Notes under the pieces: generated by a model
Seen by the model: only the letters and a program-made list of their open reading frames with translations
Database searches by the model: none
Told to the model about the DNA's origin: nothing
Shown here: piece by piece, positions 26,672 through 35,070 of the stretch
How the letters are laid out: each line of letters opens with the position of its first letter
Numbering within the stretch: the first letter of the stretch is position 1
NCBI GenBank assembly: GCA_027313705.1
Contig: DAHVDE010000057.1
Location: forward strand, 1-64,000
DNA: 64,000 nucleotides
Reading direction: 5' to 3'
Origin: Actinomycetota bacterium
GTDB lineage: Bacteria > Actinomycetota > Actinomycetes > Streptosporangiales > Streptosporangiaceae
Program-made: the position numbers and the translations under genes

Positions 26672-27540
26672 ACCGACACGACGAAGAACGTACCTGGCAG
26701 GTTGACGACTACCCGCTCGTAGATCTCGGCCTTGAGGCCAAGGCCGGGCTCGGCGAAGGTGCCTGGCGGCGCCTCGGCGAACTTGATCACCGACCGGCCG
26801 GCGTCGAAAAGCTGGGCGCCGTGCCCGAAGTCGCCCACGATGGCGGTGCCAGGATCGACCAGCCTGGTCCGCACGATGAAGACCCCGTTCTCTTCCACGT
26901 TCTGCATCAGGCGGCCGTTGCTCAGCAGCGTGTAATAGTCGGCAGGGTTGATGATCAGGCCGTCGGCGGTGCAGCCGACCTGCTCGACCTCGTTGCAGGC
27001 GGCGAGAATGGCCGAGCCGAACTGGCCGCCGGAAGTCAGCCTGGCGATACCTGGATGTTCGAGCAGCCCGCTCTCGCCCCTGATGATCGTGACGTTCTCC
27101 GCCGTCGCCAGCCGGACGATCAGCCGGTAGTTGATGAAAGACTCGAAGGTCTCCGGGTCTTCCCACAGGCCGTCGGGCACTTGCACCCAGGCGGTCGTGG
27201 TCAGCAGGTCAGGCACGGCGGACTTACCGAACTTGTTCGCCGCCTCAGGGCGCAGGTCGGCTCCTGCCACTTGCGGGTCACCTGGAGCCGGGCTCTCGTG
27301 CCAGTAGTACGTGCGCGGATCCTTGGACAGGTTGACGACCTTGAGCATGTTGCGGGCCGGATAGCGCGGCTTGCGCCGCGAGCTGGTCAGCGAGTCAGTG
27401 ATCGTCACGTCGTACTCGACGCAGGCACCGCTGCCGTGCTCCAGGCACGCGTTCACGAACACCCGGCCGGGGAGCAGCTCGCTTTTGCGGGCGGCGACGA
27501 CGTCGGCCATGGTCGCTTTGATGCCTTCGGCCTGCTGCAT
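26668..27540 (-). CDS. HK97-fold encapsulin-like shell protein (natural-product, Family 3 type)
   Basis: 290 residues. The second half follows the HK97 major capsid/encapsulin fold. It has an LTTTAWVQVPDGLWEDPETF segment leading to the long spine helix (INYRLIVRLATAENVTIIRGE) with the G-E/D-G loop, then ADGLIINPADYYTLL, then GTAIVGDFGHGAQLFDAG. Last comes the C-terminal strands of the P-domain ending in LPGTFFVV. AAAGGAG lies 13 bases before ATG 27540, a little far. There is no portal, terminase, protease or tail gene, and it is flanked tightly by biosynthetic enzymes. It therefore probably self-assembles into a protein compartment that holds one or more pathway enzymes. Confidence 0.82.
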   Translation of the reverse strand: MQQAEGIKATMADVVAARKSELLPGRVFVNACLEHGSGACVEYDVTITDSLTSSRRKPRYPARNMLKVVNLSKDPRTYYWHESPAPGDPQVAGADLRPEAANKFGKSAVPDLLTTTAWVQVPDGLWEDPETFESFINYRLIVRLATAENVTIIRGESGLLEHPGIARLTSGGQFGSAILAACNEVEQVGCTADGLIINPADYYTLLSNGRLMQNVEENGVFIVRTRLVDPGTAIVGDFGHGAQLFDAGRSVIKFAEAPPGTFAEPGLGLKAEIYERVVVNLPGTFFVVSV

Positions 27541-27561
27541 CGTGTTTTCTCACTCCTTTGA

Positions 27562-28398
27562 CTATGAATCCGCTCGTTCTGGTTTTCTTACGACAAAAAT
27601 CCCCCAGCCGAACTCGCCTTCTGAGATGGCGATCTCGATCTCGCCGCAGGATGCGGCGAACGCGAGCATCCAGTCACGGGCGGCGGCGTCGTCCGTGGTG
27701 CTCGCCCGGTCCCTGGCCATCTGGCCGAGCACCCGGTAGGTCTGGCTGATGTGGTCGCGCAGGCTCCTGGCGAGCAGGATCTCGAACCCGGCGCCGGCCA
27801 GCGCCTGCTGGTATTCGATAAGCGAGTAGCCGCTGCTCCAGCGGACCCGGTCATAGACATGCTGACGTGCCCGCTGGCCGATCTCCTTCCTCGGCTGAAG
27901 GAAGTCGGAGAACGCGAACAGGCCGCCTGGGCGAAGCACCCGGAAGATCTCTTCGTGGCTGCGCGGCTTGTCTGGCACAAGGAACAGAGCGTCCTGGCTG
28001 ACCACGTGGGTGAAAGTGGACGGCTCGAACGGCATGTTCGTGGCCGAGCCGTGGCGAAAATCGATCTTCTGCGCGCCGATCTCCCGCTGCCGCTGGCGGG
28101 CGAAGCTGATCCGCTCGCTTGACAGGTCAAGGCCGGTGCCCTCCGCGCCGGTCTTGACGGCGAGCTCGAAAAGGAAGTTGCCGCAGCCGCAGCCGACGTC
28201 GAGCACGCGGGAACTCGCCTCGATGCCCGCCTCGGCGGCGAGCAGGTCCGATGTCCTGGCCGCGGCGGCGCGGTAGTCCTCGTCGTCCGGGCTGGCGAAG
28301 TAGCCGGTGTGCAGCACACCTTCGCTGTCCCAGAAGCTGAGATAGGTCTGCGTGGTCTGGTCGAAAAAATCGGCCACGTCCTGCTCGGTGAACGTCAT
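27562..28398 (-). CDS. SAM-dependent class I methyltransferase
   Basis: 278 residues. Motif I is VLDVGCGCGNFLFELA and the acidic post-I residue is in GTGLDLS; the following strand is PFEPSTFTHVVSQDALFLVPD, then VLRPGGLFAFSDF. The N-terminus (FFDQTTQTYLSFWDSEGVLHTGYF) is like small-molecule C- or N-methyltransferases such as sarcosine/dimethylglycine or geranyl-diphosphate types. It overlaps the SDR stop by four bases and lies 21 bases before the shell gene, so its product is likely a tailoring enzyme for the cluster. Confidence 0.88.
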   Translation of the reverse strand: MTFTEQDVADFFDQTTQTYLSFWDSEGVLHTGYFASPDDEDYRAAAARTSDLLAAEAGIEASSRVLDVGCGCGNFLFELAVKTGAEGTGLDLSSERISFARQRQREIGAQKIDFRHGSATNMPFEPSTFTHVVSQDALFLVPDKPRSHEEIFRVLRPGGLFAFSDFLQPRKEIGQRARQHVYDRVRWSSGYSLIEYQQALAGAGFEILLARSLRDHISQTYRVLGQMARDRASTTDDAAARDWMLAFAASCGEIEIAISEGEFGWGIFVVRKPERADS

Positions 28399-29225
28399 GT
28401 TTGCTCCGCTCTCATCAGGGCCAGGTGCGGCAGGTCAGGTCCCATCACGGCAGCCCCGCCGTCGATCAGGTGCACGCCGCCGGTGATGTAGGAGGCCCGC
28501 TCGCTGGCCAGGAACGTCACCATCGCGGCCACTTCCTGCGGCTTGGCCAGCCGCCCGATCGCGTTGTGGTGTCCCATGGCGCTTAGCTGGGTCTCCAGGT
28601 CGGTGCCTTGCCTGGCCGCCAGCCTCGCGGCCAGTCGCTCCATCGGCGGCGTCCGCGTGTTGCCTGGCGCGAGCACGTTCGCGGTGATGCCGTCGCGGCC
28701 GACCTCGGCGGCGATGCCCTGCGCGAACCTGACCAGCGCCGCCCTGGTCACGCCGGAAAGCGCGAGGGTGGGCACGGGCGCCCAGGCTGTCTCCGAGGCG
28801 AGGTAAAGCAGCCGCCCCCAGCCGGCCGCCTTCAGGTGCGGCAGCACCGCCATGGTCAGCGTGACGGCGGTGGTCAGCACCTGGTCGACCGCGGCGGCGT
28901 AGGAGGCCGCGCCGAACCTGGTCGCCAGGCCGAACGGCGGGCTGCCGCCGCCGACCAGCAGTATGTGCAGGCCGCCGAGTTCTGCCGCCATGTCGTCAGC
29001 CCATTGCGCGGCGGCTCGGCTGTCGGTGATATCGACCATGGCCGCGCGCACCTGGCCGGCCGCGGTCGCCTTGACGGCAGCCTCCGCTGCGGCCAGCCGT
29101 TCCGCGTCGCGCCCGCAGACCGCGACGTGCGCGCCTTCCGCCGCCAGTTCCCTCGCGACGGCCAGCCCGATGCCGCTCGTGCCTCCGGCTACCAGGGCGC
29201 ACTTGCCGTCAAGCCCGGTGTCCAA
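28395..29225 (-). CDS. SDR-family protein with substituted catalytic residues
   Basis: 276 residues. The nucleotide-binding TGxxxGIG is GGTSGIG and the C-terminus (ITGGVHLIDGG) is classical. At the active site, where Y-x-x-x-K is expected, the sequence reads LALSGVTRAALVRF, giving Ser and Arg in the Tyr and Lys places. This matches a known but little-studied SDR subgroup. Reduction may use a different mechanism, or the protein may bind rather than turn over. TTG 29225 is used because an in-frame TGA lies directly before it; the gene overlaps the sulfotransferase end by 17 bases. Confidence 0.82.
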   Translation of the reverse strand: MDTGLDGKCALVAGGTSGIGLAVARELAAEGAHVAVCGRDAERLAAAEAAVKATAAGQVRAAMVDITDSRAAAQWADDMAAELGGLHILLVGGGSPPFGLATRFGAASYAAAVDQVLTTAVTLTMAVLPHLKAAGWGRLLYLASETAWAPVPTLALSGVTRAALVRFAQGIAAEVGRDGITANVLAPGNTRTPPMERLAARLAARQGTDLETQLSAMGHHNAIGRLAKPQEVAAMVTFLASERASYITGGVHLIDGGAAVMGPDLPHLALMRAEQT

Positions 29226-30177
29226 TCAGCTCGTCCTTTCCCCGCGTCGCGGCCGGCGTGCGGTAGCGGTAGCCGTACTTGCCGAACAGCGGCCAGGCGA
29301 GCAGCACTGCCGCCAGCCTGGAGCGTCTGCGCAGGCCGGTGACCCACCGGTGGTCGGTGTCACGCAGTACCGTCGCCCCCGAGCGGAACCGGTCAGGGTT
29401 GCCGGTGACCGTATGGTTCACGCCGAGGTCGATCACCCGGCCGTGCACCGGGTTGGACCCGGCCGGCTCGCCGCATAGCGTGAGCAGCCGGCCGACGACC
29501 TCGCGCGGGGCGGCGAGGAAGTCCTCATAGCGGACCAGGAGCGACCGCTCCGGGTATCGCCTGGTGACCGCCCGCGAAGCCAGGTTGAAGCCGTGCCAGT
29601 AGGCGGTGCTCTTGGCGGCCGACATCGCGTATACGTACTGCTTGGGCTCGCGCCACGACTCGGCGACCGCGCGCGGGTCACGCACCAGGTGCACGAAGCA
29701 GGGCCTCACGCCTTCGAGGAAGGGCAGCAGTGCCGCTTCGCCAGGGATCTTCGAGGTGTCGACGATGACGCGAGCGCCGCTGGCGGCGGCAATCGCCTGA
29801 TAGGTCCTGCTCATCAGGTCGGCGTGCGCCCGCAGGTCAGCGCGGTCAGGACCGCGCCTGCCTACCCGCCAGGTGTGCCTGGTGCGTACGCAGGCCCGCT
29901 GTCGGCTGACAACCTGCGCCGCATACGCCTCGAGTGAGCTGCCAGGAGGCATGAGCTCGGCGATCCTGGCCGACCAGAACGGGCACTCGGTCAGCACGGC
30001 GCCGCACCCGCAGGTGTTATTGGCACCTTTACCGACGGCGTTCTTCCAGAGGAAATGCAATTCACCCACGTGCATGACGCCCGGAATTTCATTAAGGACA
30101 TTGCCGATAATCGTGCTGCCGTTCCGGCACCAGCCGGTAATGCACAGCACGACGACTTGCGGCCGGGTTGTCGTCAT
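29209..30177 (-). CDS. sulfotransferase
   Basis: ATG 30177, which shares one base with the upstream TAA, gives 322 residues. The PAPS 5'-phosphosulfate loop is VLCITGWCRNGSTIIGNVL and the 3'-phosphate motif is FVHLVRDPRAVAESW. Two Cys (NTCGCGAVLTECPFW) follow, an insertion frequent in bacterial carbohydrate/small-molecule sulfotransferases. It transfers sulfate from PAPS to a hydroxyl or amine. Sulfotransferases are, to my knowledge, among the recurrent partners of Family 3 encapsulins, so it supports that reading of the operon and is a cargo candidate. Confidence 0.9.
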   Translation of the reverse strand: MTTTRPQVVVLCITGWCRNGSTIIGNVLNEIPGVMHVGELHFLWKNAVGKGANNTCGCGAVLTECPFWSARIAELMPPGSSLEAYAAQVVSRQRACVRTRHTWRVGRRGPDRADLRAHADLMSRTYQAIAAASGARVIVDTSKIPGEAALLPFLEGVRPCFVHLVRDPRAVAESWREPKQYVYAMSAAKSTAYWHGFNLASRAVTRRYPERSLLVRYEDFLAAPREVVGRLLTLCGEPAGSNPVHGRVIDLGVNHTVTGNPDRFRSGATVLRDTDHRWVTGLRRRSRLAAVLLAWPLFGKYGYRYRTPAATRGKDELIGHRA

Positions 30178-31478
30178 TACCCTGACCCGGCGACCTTGCG
30201 CACCGCGGCGATCAGGTGATCGCAATCGGCAGGCGACAAGGTGGAGGAAAGCGGAATGTCCACCGCCTGTCCCAGGTACCGCGTGGTACTTGGCAGCAGG
30301 TCCATGACCTCCTTGCCTTCCATCCCGGGGAACATGAACCGCCAGTTCCAGTACACCCTGATGTTCGTGTCGTCGGTCGCGCCGAGATTGCGGGCGTCGA
30401 TGCCTTCGGCACGGAGCGCACGGGCGAACCAGTTCGGGTCGGCCGCGGTGGCACGGAAGATGAACGCTTCCCCGAGGTAGGCACCGCTGGCGACCGGTTG
30501 CCTGATCGCGATGCCTGGCAGGTCGGCCAGCCTGGCCGCCACGTATTCGTAGTTACGGCGGAAGCAGCCGAGCCGCACCTTGAGCCTGGTCAGCTCGCCG
30601 CGCAGCAGCGCCGCCCTGATCTCGTCCATCCTGAAGTTGTAGAGCGGCAGGTCAAGGTCGGTCTCGAGCGGCGGCGGCCCTTCGGGGAAGTGCCGCAAGT
30701 ACCGGCCTTCGTAGGCGCCGGAGAGCACCACGGCGCGGGCGAAAACCGCGCTGTCGTCGGTGACAAGGAAGCCGCCTTCGCCGCAGTTCAGCGACTTGTC
30801 CGACTGGGTAGAGAACGCGCCTGCCAGGCCGAATGTACCGAGCTTGCGGCCGTGAAGTTCGGCGCCAAGCGCGGGAACCGCGTCCTCGATCAGTGGCACA
30901 CCGTGCTCGGCGGCGAAACCGGCAAGCTGGGCCATGTCGGCGGCGAAGCCGCGCATGTGGACCACCACGATGGCCCTGATCTGGGGTGTCCAGCGCCTGC
31001 GCAGGTCAGCGAGGTCCAGGTGCAGGTTCTCGTCGACCTCGACAAGCAGCGGCTTGCAGCCAGCCAAGATGATCGCGCTCGGAGTCGCGGCGAACGTGAA
31101 GCCAGGGCAGGCGACCAGCGAGCCGGCCGGGATCCTTGCTGCCATGATCGACAGCGCCAGGGCCGCGGTACCGCTGGACACCGCCAGGGCATGCCGGCAG
31201 CCGAAGAACTCGCAGAGCTCGGCTTCGAGTTGCCCGCATTCGGTCTCCAGGTGCGGGCGGCAGTCATACCTGAAGTACAAATGGCTGCGGACGGCCCGCA
31301 GCGCGGCCTCCTCGTCAGACCTGGTCACGAAGACCGCGCCCTTGTCATAGGTGGGCCATGGCTCGGTCCTGACCGGAGCACCGCCATTGATCGCTAACTG
31401 CGGATGCGCGGAGTTTGGCGTTAACTGAGCAGGTGATGGCCCACGTGCGGCAAGGGCCTTGGGTCGTCCGGTCACCAC
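30177..31478 (-). CDS. DegT/DnrJ/EryC1/StrS-family PLP aminotransferase
   Basis: 433 residues; first gene of the operon. The fold-type I features of sugar aminotransferases are clear: SSGTAALALSIMAA, PGFTFAATPSAIILAGCKPLLVEVD, IEDAVPALGAE and the PLP-binding FSTQSDKSLNCGEGGF (Lys at about 235). Family members transaminate keto-sugars or cyclitols. GGGAG lies three bases before GTG 31478 and six before GTG 31475, so the second GTG is the better start. It should create the amine of the product scaffold. Confidence 0.92.
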   Translation of the reverse strand: MVTGRPKALAARGPSPAQLTPNSAHPQLAINGGAPVRTEPWPTYDKGAVFVTRSDEEAALRAVRSHLYFRYDCRPHLETECGQLEAELCEFFGCRHALAVSSGTAALALSIMAARIPAGSLVACPGFTFAATPSAIILAGCKPLLVEVDENLHLDLADLRRRWTPQIRAIVVVHMRGFAADMAQLAGFAAEHGVPLIEDAVPALGAELHGRKLGTFGLAGAFSTQSDKSLNCGEGGFLVTDDSAVFARAVVLSGAYEGRYLRHFPEGPPPLETDLDLPLYNFRMDEIRAALLRGELTRLKVRLGCFRRNYEYVAARLADLPGIAIRQPVASGAYLGEAFIFRATAADPNWFARALRAEGIDARNLGATDDTNIRVYWNWRFMFPGMEGKEVMDLLPSTTRYLGQAVDIPLSSTLSPADCDHLIAAVRKVAGSG

Positions 31479-31795
31479 GGGCTCCCTGTGGTCTGCTGCC
31501 AGCTTTCCCGCCGATGGTCGCCGAATGCCCCGTTCGTGTCAATAGTCAGCCGAAAAGTTGATGCGTACCCCAGGGGGGTGAATCACCCGCACCTCCCGCC
31601 GCAAACGCTTGCAGCGCGGCCCGCCGCAGCCGGGACCTCGCGGCGGCAGCGCCTGAGGCTGGCCCAGACTTCCGCACCGGCAAGAAAAGGTGTTTACGAC
31701 CGGCCGCGCGGCGATTGTCCGCCAGGACGAAGAAGAGTTTCTAGGCACGGTTTCGATACCACGTTGCGGGACGCGGGAATTGCTAGCCTGGAGCG
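31479..31795. other. divergent promoter region between the aminotransferase and a methyltransferase
   Basis: 317 bases with no gene. The left part holds the operon promoter listed separately. The middle contains a C-rich/G-rich patch (CCCCAGGGGGGTG near 31570). The right end carries GGAG just before ATG 31796. No clear operator palindrome was found. Confidence 0.5.
31514..31542 (-). promoter_or_regulatory. candidate promoter of the encapsulin-type operon
   Basis: On the minus strand a perfect TTGACA (31537-31542) is followed after 17 bases by GACCAT (31514-31519), keeping the important second A and last T of a -10. The predicted leader is about 28 bases with GGGAG near its end. This is the only good promoter upstream of the nine-gene run. 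Confidence 0.45.
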
Positions 31796-32740
31796 ATGAC
31801 GGATTCCAAGATCGGCGCGAATAAATCAGTCGATAATGAATTGCCGGTTACAAAGACCGTTAATTACTACGCATCATTGCGATCTCAGGCGACATTGGCC
31901 GATTCCTCGGGACCGTTCGGCACCTTTGCGTCGAGCAGGGCAGGCCGGGTGCTGCGCCGCCTGACGCCCGGGGCAAGCACCGCCTGGGACCGCCGTTCCC
32001 CGGCGGGCCTGGAGAAGGTGACCGGCGCCGTGCTGGCAGCGGTCAGCCTCGAGCCCGGCGATCAGGTTGCCGACATCGGCTGCGGTGCCGGGCAGCTAAG
32101 CCTGGCGCTGGCAGACCGGGGAGCGCGCGTGCTCGCCATTGATGCCAGCGCGACCATGATCGCCAGCCTGGAGAAACGGGCCGAGCAGCGTGCGCTGATC
32201 GGCTTCGAGTGCCTGGTCTCGCCGATCGAACGGCTGTCTCTCCCCGCCGAGAGCGCCGACGTCATCGTCAGCAGTTACGCGCTGCGCTACCTGCGCGATG
32301 CCGACAAGGGCAGGCTGGTCGCTGCCGCTTTCCACTGGCTGAGACCTGGCGGCACGCTGATCATCGCGGACATGATGTTCGGCCGGGGCGCGACCAGTCA
32401 CGACCGGGCCATCATCAGGTCCAAGGTGGGCGCACTGGCCAGGAAGGGCATCGGCGGCTGGTGGCGCATCGCCAAGAACAGCTATCGCTACCTGATCAGG
32501 GCGCGGGAGCGGCCGGTCTCGATCAGCACCTGGGCAACGATGCTGGCGCGGGCCGGCTTCAAGGGCATCACCGCGTCGTCGATCGTGAACGAGGCCGGAC
32601 TGGTCACCGGCCGCAGGCCGGTCAGCGGCCAGTCCGTGCCCGCCGCGCAAGCGTCAGCGGCGCCGCCGGAGTCGTCCGCGCCGACGCGGCCGGGCGGCCT
32701 GCCCAATTCCGTGCCCAGGCAGCCGGGCGCTGCGGACTGA
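31796..32740 (+). CDS. SAM-dependent class I methyltransferase
   Basis: 314 residues. Motif I is VADIGCGAGQLSLALA, followed by VLAIDAS, then ADVIVSSYALRYL and WLRPGGTLIIADMMFG, a UbiE-like methyltransferase core. The N-terminal 75 residues and a Pro/Ala-rich C-terminal tail are extra. It diverges from the encapsulin-type operon and converges on serS, so it probably adds a second methyl in the same pathway. Confidence 0.85.
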   Translation: MTDSKIGANKSVDNELPVTKTVNYYASLRSQATLADSSGPFGTFASSRAGRVLRRLTPGASTAWDRRSPAGLEKVTGAVLAAVSLEPGDQVADIGCGAGQLSLALADRGARVLAIDASATMIASLEKRAEQRALIGFECLVSPIERLSLPAESADVIVSSYALRYLRDADKGRLVAAAFHWLRPGGTLIIADMMFGRGATSHDRAIIRSKVGALARKGIGGWWRIAKNSYRYLIRARERPVSISTWATMLARAGFKGITASSIVNEAGLVTGRRPVSGQSVPAAQASAAPPESSAPTRPGGLPNSVPRQPGAAD

Positions 32741-32755
32741 GAGCACCAGGACCGG

Positions 32756-33994
32756 TCATAGCTTTCCGATGAACTCGGGAGCGCCGAATGGCCGCAGCGC
32801 CTTCGGGACGGCCACCTTGCCGCCCTCGTCCTGGAAGTTCTCCATGATCGAGAGCAGCGCCCGCGCGGTCGCGCCGGTGCCGTTCAGCGTGTGCACGAAC
32901 TCGAGCTTTCCTTCCCGCCTGAATTTGATATTCAGCCTGCGGGCCTGATAATCGGTGGTATTCGAGCAGGAAGTTACTTCCCGGTACCTCTCCTGAACAG
33001 GGAACCAGGCCTCTATGTCGTACTTCTTGGCCGCAGGGGCACCGAGGTCTCCGACCGCGATATTCATGACCCGGTATGGCAGGCCAAGTTCCTGCACAAT
33101 TTCCTCTTCGTAGGAAAGCACTTGCTCGTGAATTTCAGGTGACTGCTCGGGCAGGCAGTAGACGAACATCTCTGCCTTGTCGAACTGATGCACGCGGAAC
33201 ATGCCGCGGGTGTCCTTTCCCGCCGCTCCTGCCTCGCGCCTGAAGTTCGTCGTGAAGCCCACGTATCTGGCGGGCAGGTCGGCTTCCTCGAGTCGCTCGC
33301 CGGCGTGGATCCCGGCCAGTGCCACCTCAGAAGTCCCGGTGAGGTACAGGTCGTCCTTCTCGAGCCGGTACAGGTTGGACTCTTCGGTAGGCAGGAAACC
33401 GGTACCGTACATGGCCTGCTCGCCGACCAGGATCGGCGGCAGCACCAGCATGAAACCCTTGCCGCGCAGCTTACTGAGCACGAACTGATACAAGGCGAAC
33501 TCGGTGACGGCTACGTCGCCGAAACGGTAAGCGAATCTCGACCCGGAGAGCCTGGCGCCCCGCGCCATGTCGATCCAGCCGCGCGCCGAAGAAAGCTCGA
33601 GATGGTCCCTGGGGGCAAAGCCGAAGACCGGCGGCTCGCCCCAGGTATGCAGCACCTGCGCGTCTTCCTCGTCCATGCCGTCGGCCGCGGTCGGGTCGGG
33701 CAGGTTAGGTATTACGGCGAGTACCTGGTCGCGCAGCATGGCCGCTTGCGCTTGGTCGGCCGTCGCGATTTCTATCCGGGCCGACAATTCTTTGAGCCGC
33801 GCGAGTTCCTCTGGACCTGGCTTGCCTTTAGATGCCCGCTTCTGCTCGGCTCGCAGGCTCTCGGCCTTCTCCGTGTGCTCGCGCCAGCTGGCATCGGCGG
33901 CCAGCAGCCGGTCAAAGTCAGCGGCGGCACCCCGCCGCGCAAGTGCGGCCCGGTAGCCGTCCGGGTCTTGCCTTGCCGCCTTGAGATCTATCAC
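32756..33994 (-). CDS. serS: seryl-tRNA synthetase
   Basis: 412 residues, a full bacterial SerRS. It has the N-terminal coiled-coil arm (residues about 30-100, RAEQKRASKG...), then class II motif 2 (TNFRREAGAAGKDTRGMFRVHQFDKAEMF) and motif 3 (NGTGATARALLSIMENFQDEGG). The serine-binding TGTSEVAL is present. It may be the housekeeping gene or a cluster-linked second copy; serine-tRNA synthetases occur in valanimycin-type clusters and, as I recall, near Family 3 encapsulins, supplying Ser-tRNA to a transferase or giving resistance. ATG/TGA overlap with the EamA gene shows they are one operon. Confidence 0.95.
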   Translation of the reverse strand: MIDLKAARQDPDGYRAALARRGAAADFDRLLAADASWREHTEKAESLRAEQKRASKGKPGPEELARLKELSARIEIATADQAQAAMLRDQVLAVIPNLPDPTAADGMDEEDAQVLHTWGEPPVFGFAPRDHLELSSARGWIDMARGARLSGSRFAYRFGDVAVTEFALYQFVLSKLRGKGFMLVLPPILVGEQAMYGTGFLPTEESNLYRLEKDDLYLTGTSEVALAGIHAGERLEEADLPARYVGFTTNFRREAGAAGKDTRGMFRVHQFDKAEMFVYCLPEQSPEIHEQVLSYEEEIVQELGLPYRVMNIAVGDLGAPAAKKYDIEAWFPVQERYREVTSCSNTTDYQARRLNIKFRREGKLEFVHTLNGTGATARALLSIMENFQDEGGKVAVPKALRPFGAPEFIGKL

Positions 33995-34938
33995 TTTCGC
34001 GATTCTAGCGGCGGTGCGCCTGTCACAAGAGCCGCTGCCGCAAGAGCCGGCTCTGCAGGTCGCCTGCGCTGGCTGCCGCGCCTCGTCGCCAGCACCGAGC
34101 CGGCCAGGATCGTGCCGAAGGCGACCAGCATCAGGGCCGTCACCCGCTCCCCGAGCACGGCAACACCGAGCGTGACAGCGATCGCCGGGTTGATGTAGGT
34201 GATCACGCTGGCCCTAGCCGGGCCGACCTCGCCGATCAGCGCGAAGAACAGCAAGAACGCGAGTGCGGTGCAGACCAGGCCGAGCCCGGCGATCGACGCG
34301 AGCACCTCCGCGCTCGGGATCGCGGCAGGCCAGTCGAGTATGGCGAGCGGCGCGTAGGCGATGGCGGCGAGCGAGAGGCTGGCGGCCGTCATCGCCACCG
34401 AGGGCACGCCGGACAGTTTGCTTGCCGCGATCAGCGGTCCCGTCGCATAGCAGACCGCGACGACCAGCACCTCGCCGACGGCAACGGCGACGCCGCCGCC
34501 CGCCCCTGACCCGAACAGATCCGGGCCTGCCAGCAGCGCCACCCCGGCCAGCCCGACCAGCAAACCTGCCCACCGCACCACGCTCAGCCGCTCGCCGGAG
34601 CCGATCAGCAAGCTGAGCAGCGCCACGATGACCGGCACCGAGGCGACGAGCAATCCGGTCAGCGATGAGGCCAGGTGCCGCTCGGCTTCGGAAAGCACGA
34701 ACCAGGGGATGATGATCTCGACGCAGGCGAACAGCGCGACCCAGCCCCAGACTGGCTTGAGCGCGGCGAACTGCCCGCGCCGCAGCGCGATCGGCAGCAG
34801 CAGCGCGGCCCCGATCGCCACCCGCGCGAGCACTAGAACTGGCACGGGAACGCCGCCGACGGCAATCTTGATCAGCAGGTAGGGCATGCCCCAGATCACG
34901 CTCATGGCCGCGAACAAGACCAGGCCCCGCCGACTCAC
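33991..34938 (-). CDS. EamA/DMT-family transporter
   Basis: 315 residues, ten hydrophobic segments in two EamA halves (first half starts ...FAAMSVIWGMPYLLIKIA, second begins near VAVAVGEVLVVAVCYATGPL). Such proteins export amino acids and small metabolites. GGGGAGGAG lies eight bases before GTG 34938. It is upstream of serS with a four-base overlap, so export and seryl-tRNA synthetase are coexpressed. The C-terminal tail is basic and Ala-rich. Confidence 0.9.
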   Translation of the reverse strand: MSRRGLVLFAAMSVIWGMPYLLIKIAVGGVPVPVLVLARVAIGAALLLPIALRRGQFAALKPVWGWVALFACVEIIIPWFVLSEAERHLASSLTGLLVASVPVIVALLSLLIGSGERLSVVRWAGLLVGLAGVALLAGPDLFGSGAGGGVAVAVGEVLVVAVCYATGPLIAASKLSGVPSVAMTAASLSLAAIAYAPLAILDWPAAIPSAEVLASIAGLGLVCTALAFLLFFALIGEVGPARASVITYINPAIAVTLGVAVLGERVTALMLVAFGTILAGSVLATRRGSQRRRPAEPALAAAALVTGAPPLESRK

Positions 34939-35070
34939 TTGACCAGCTCCTCCCCGTATCTGCTAAGGACTACCAGTTCATACTCGCCTGGTACAGCAGT
35001 TATTCCAGCAGGGCGGATACGCTCGCACTACGCCAGCTTCCTTTCCGCCAGCAAGCACCAGGAGAACTCT

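Noticed and set aside
26668-27540. Prophage capsid gene
   Set aside because: No terminase, portal, protease, tail or integrase in the window, and four-base coupling with metabolic genes.
24724-27561. Long plus-strand frames opposite the racemase, oxidase and shell genes
   Set aside because: High-GC shadows; the minus-strand frames carry all recognisable motifs and overlap as an operon.
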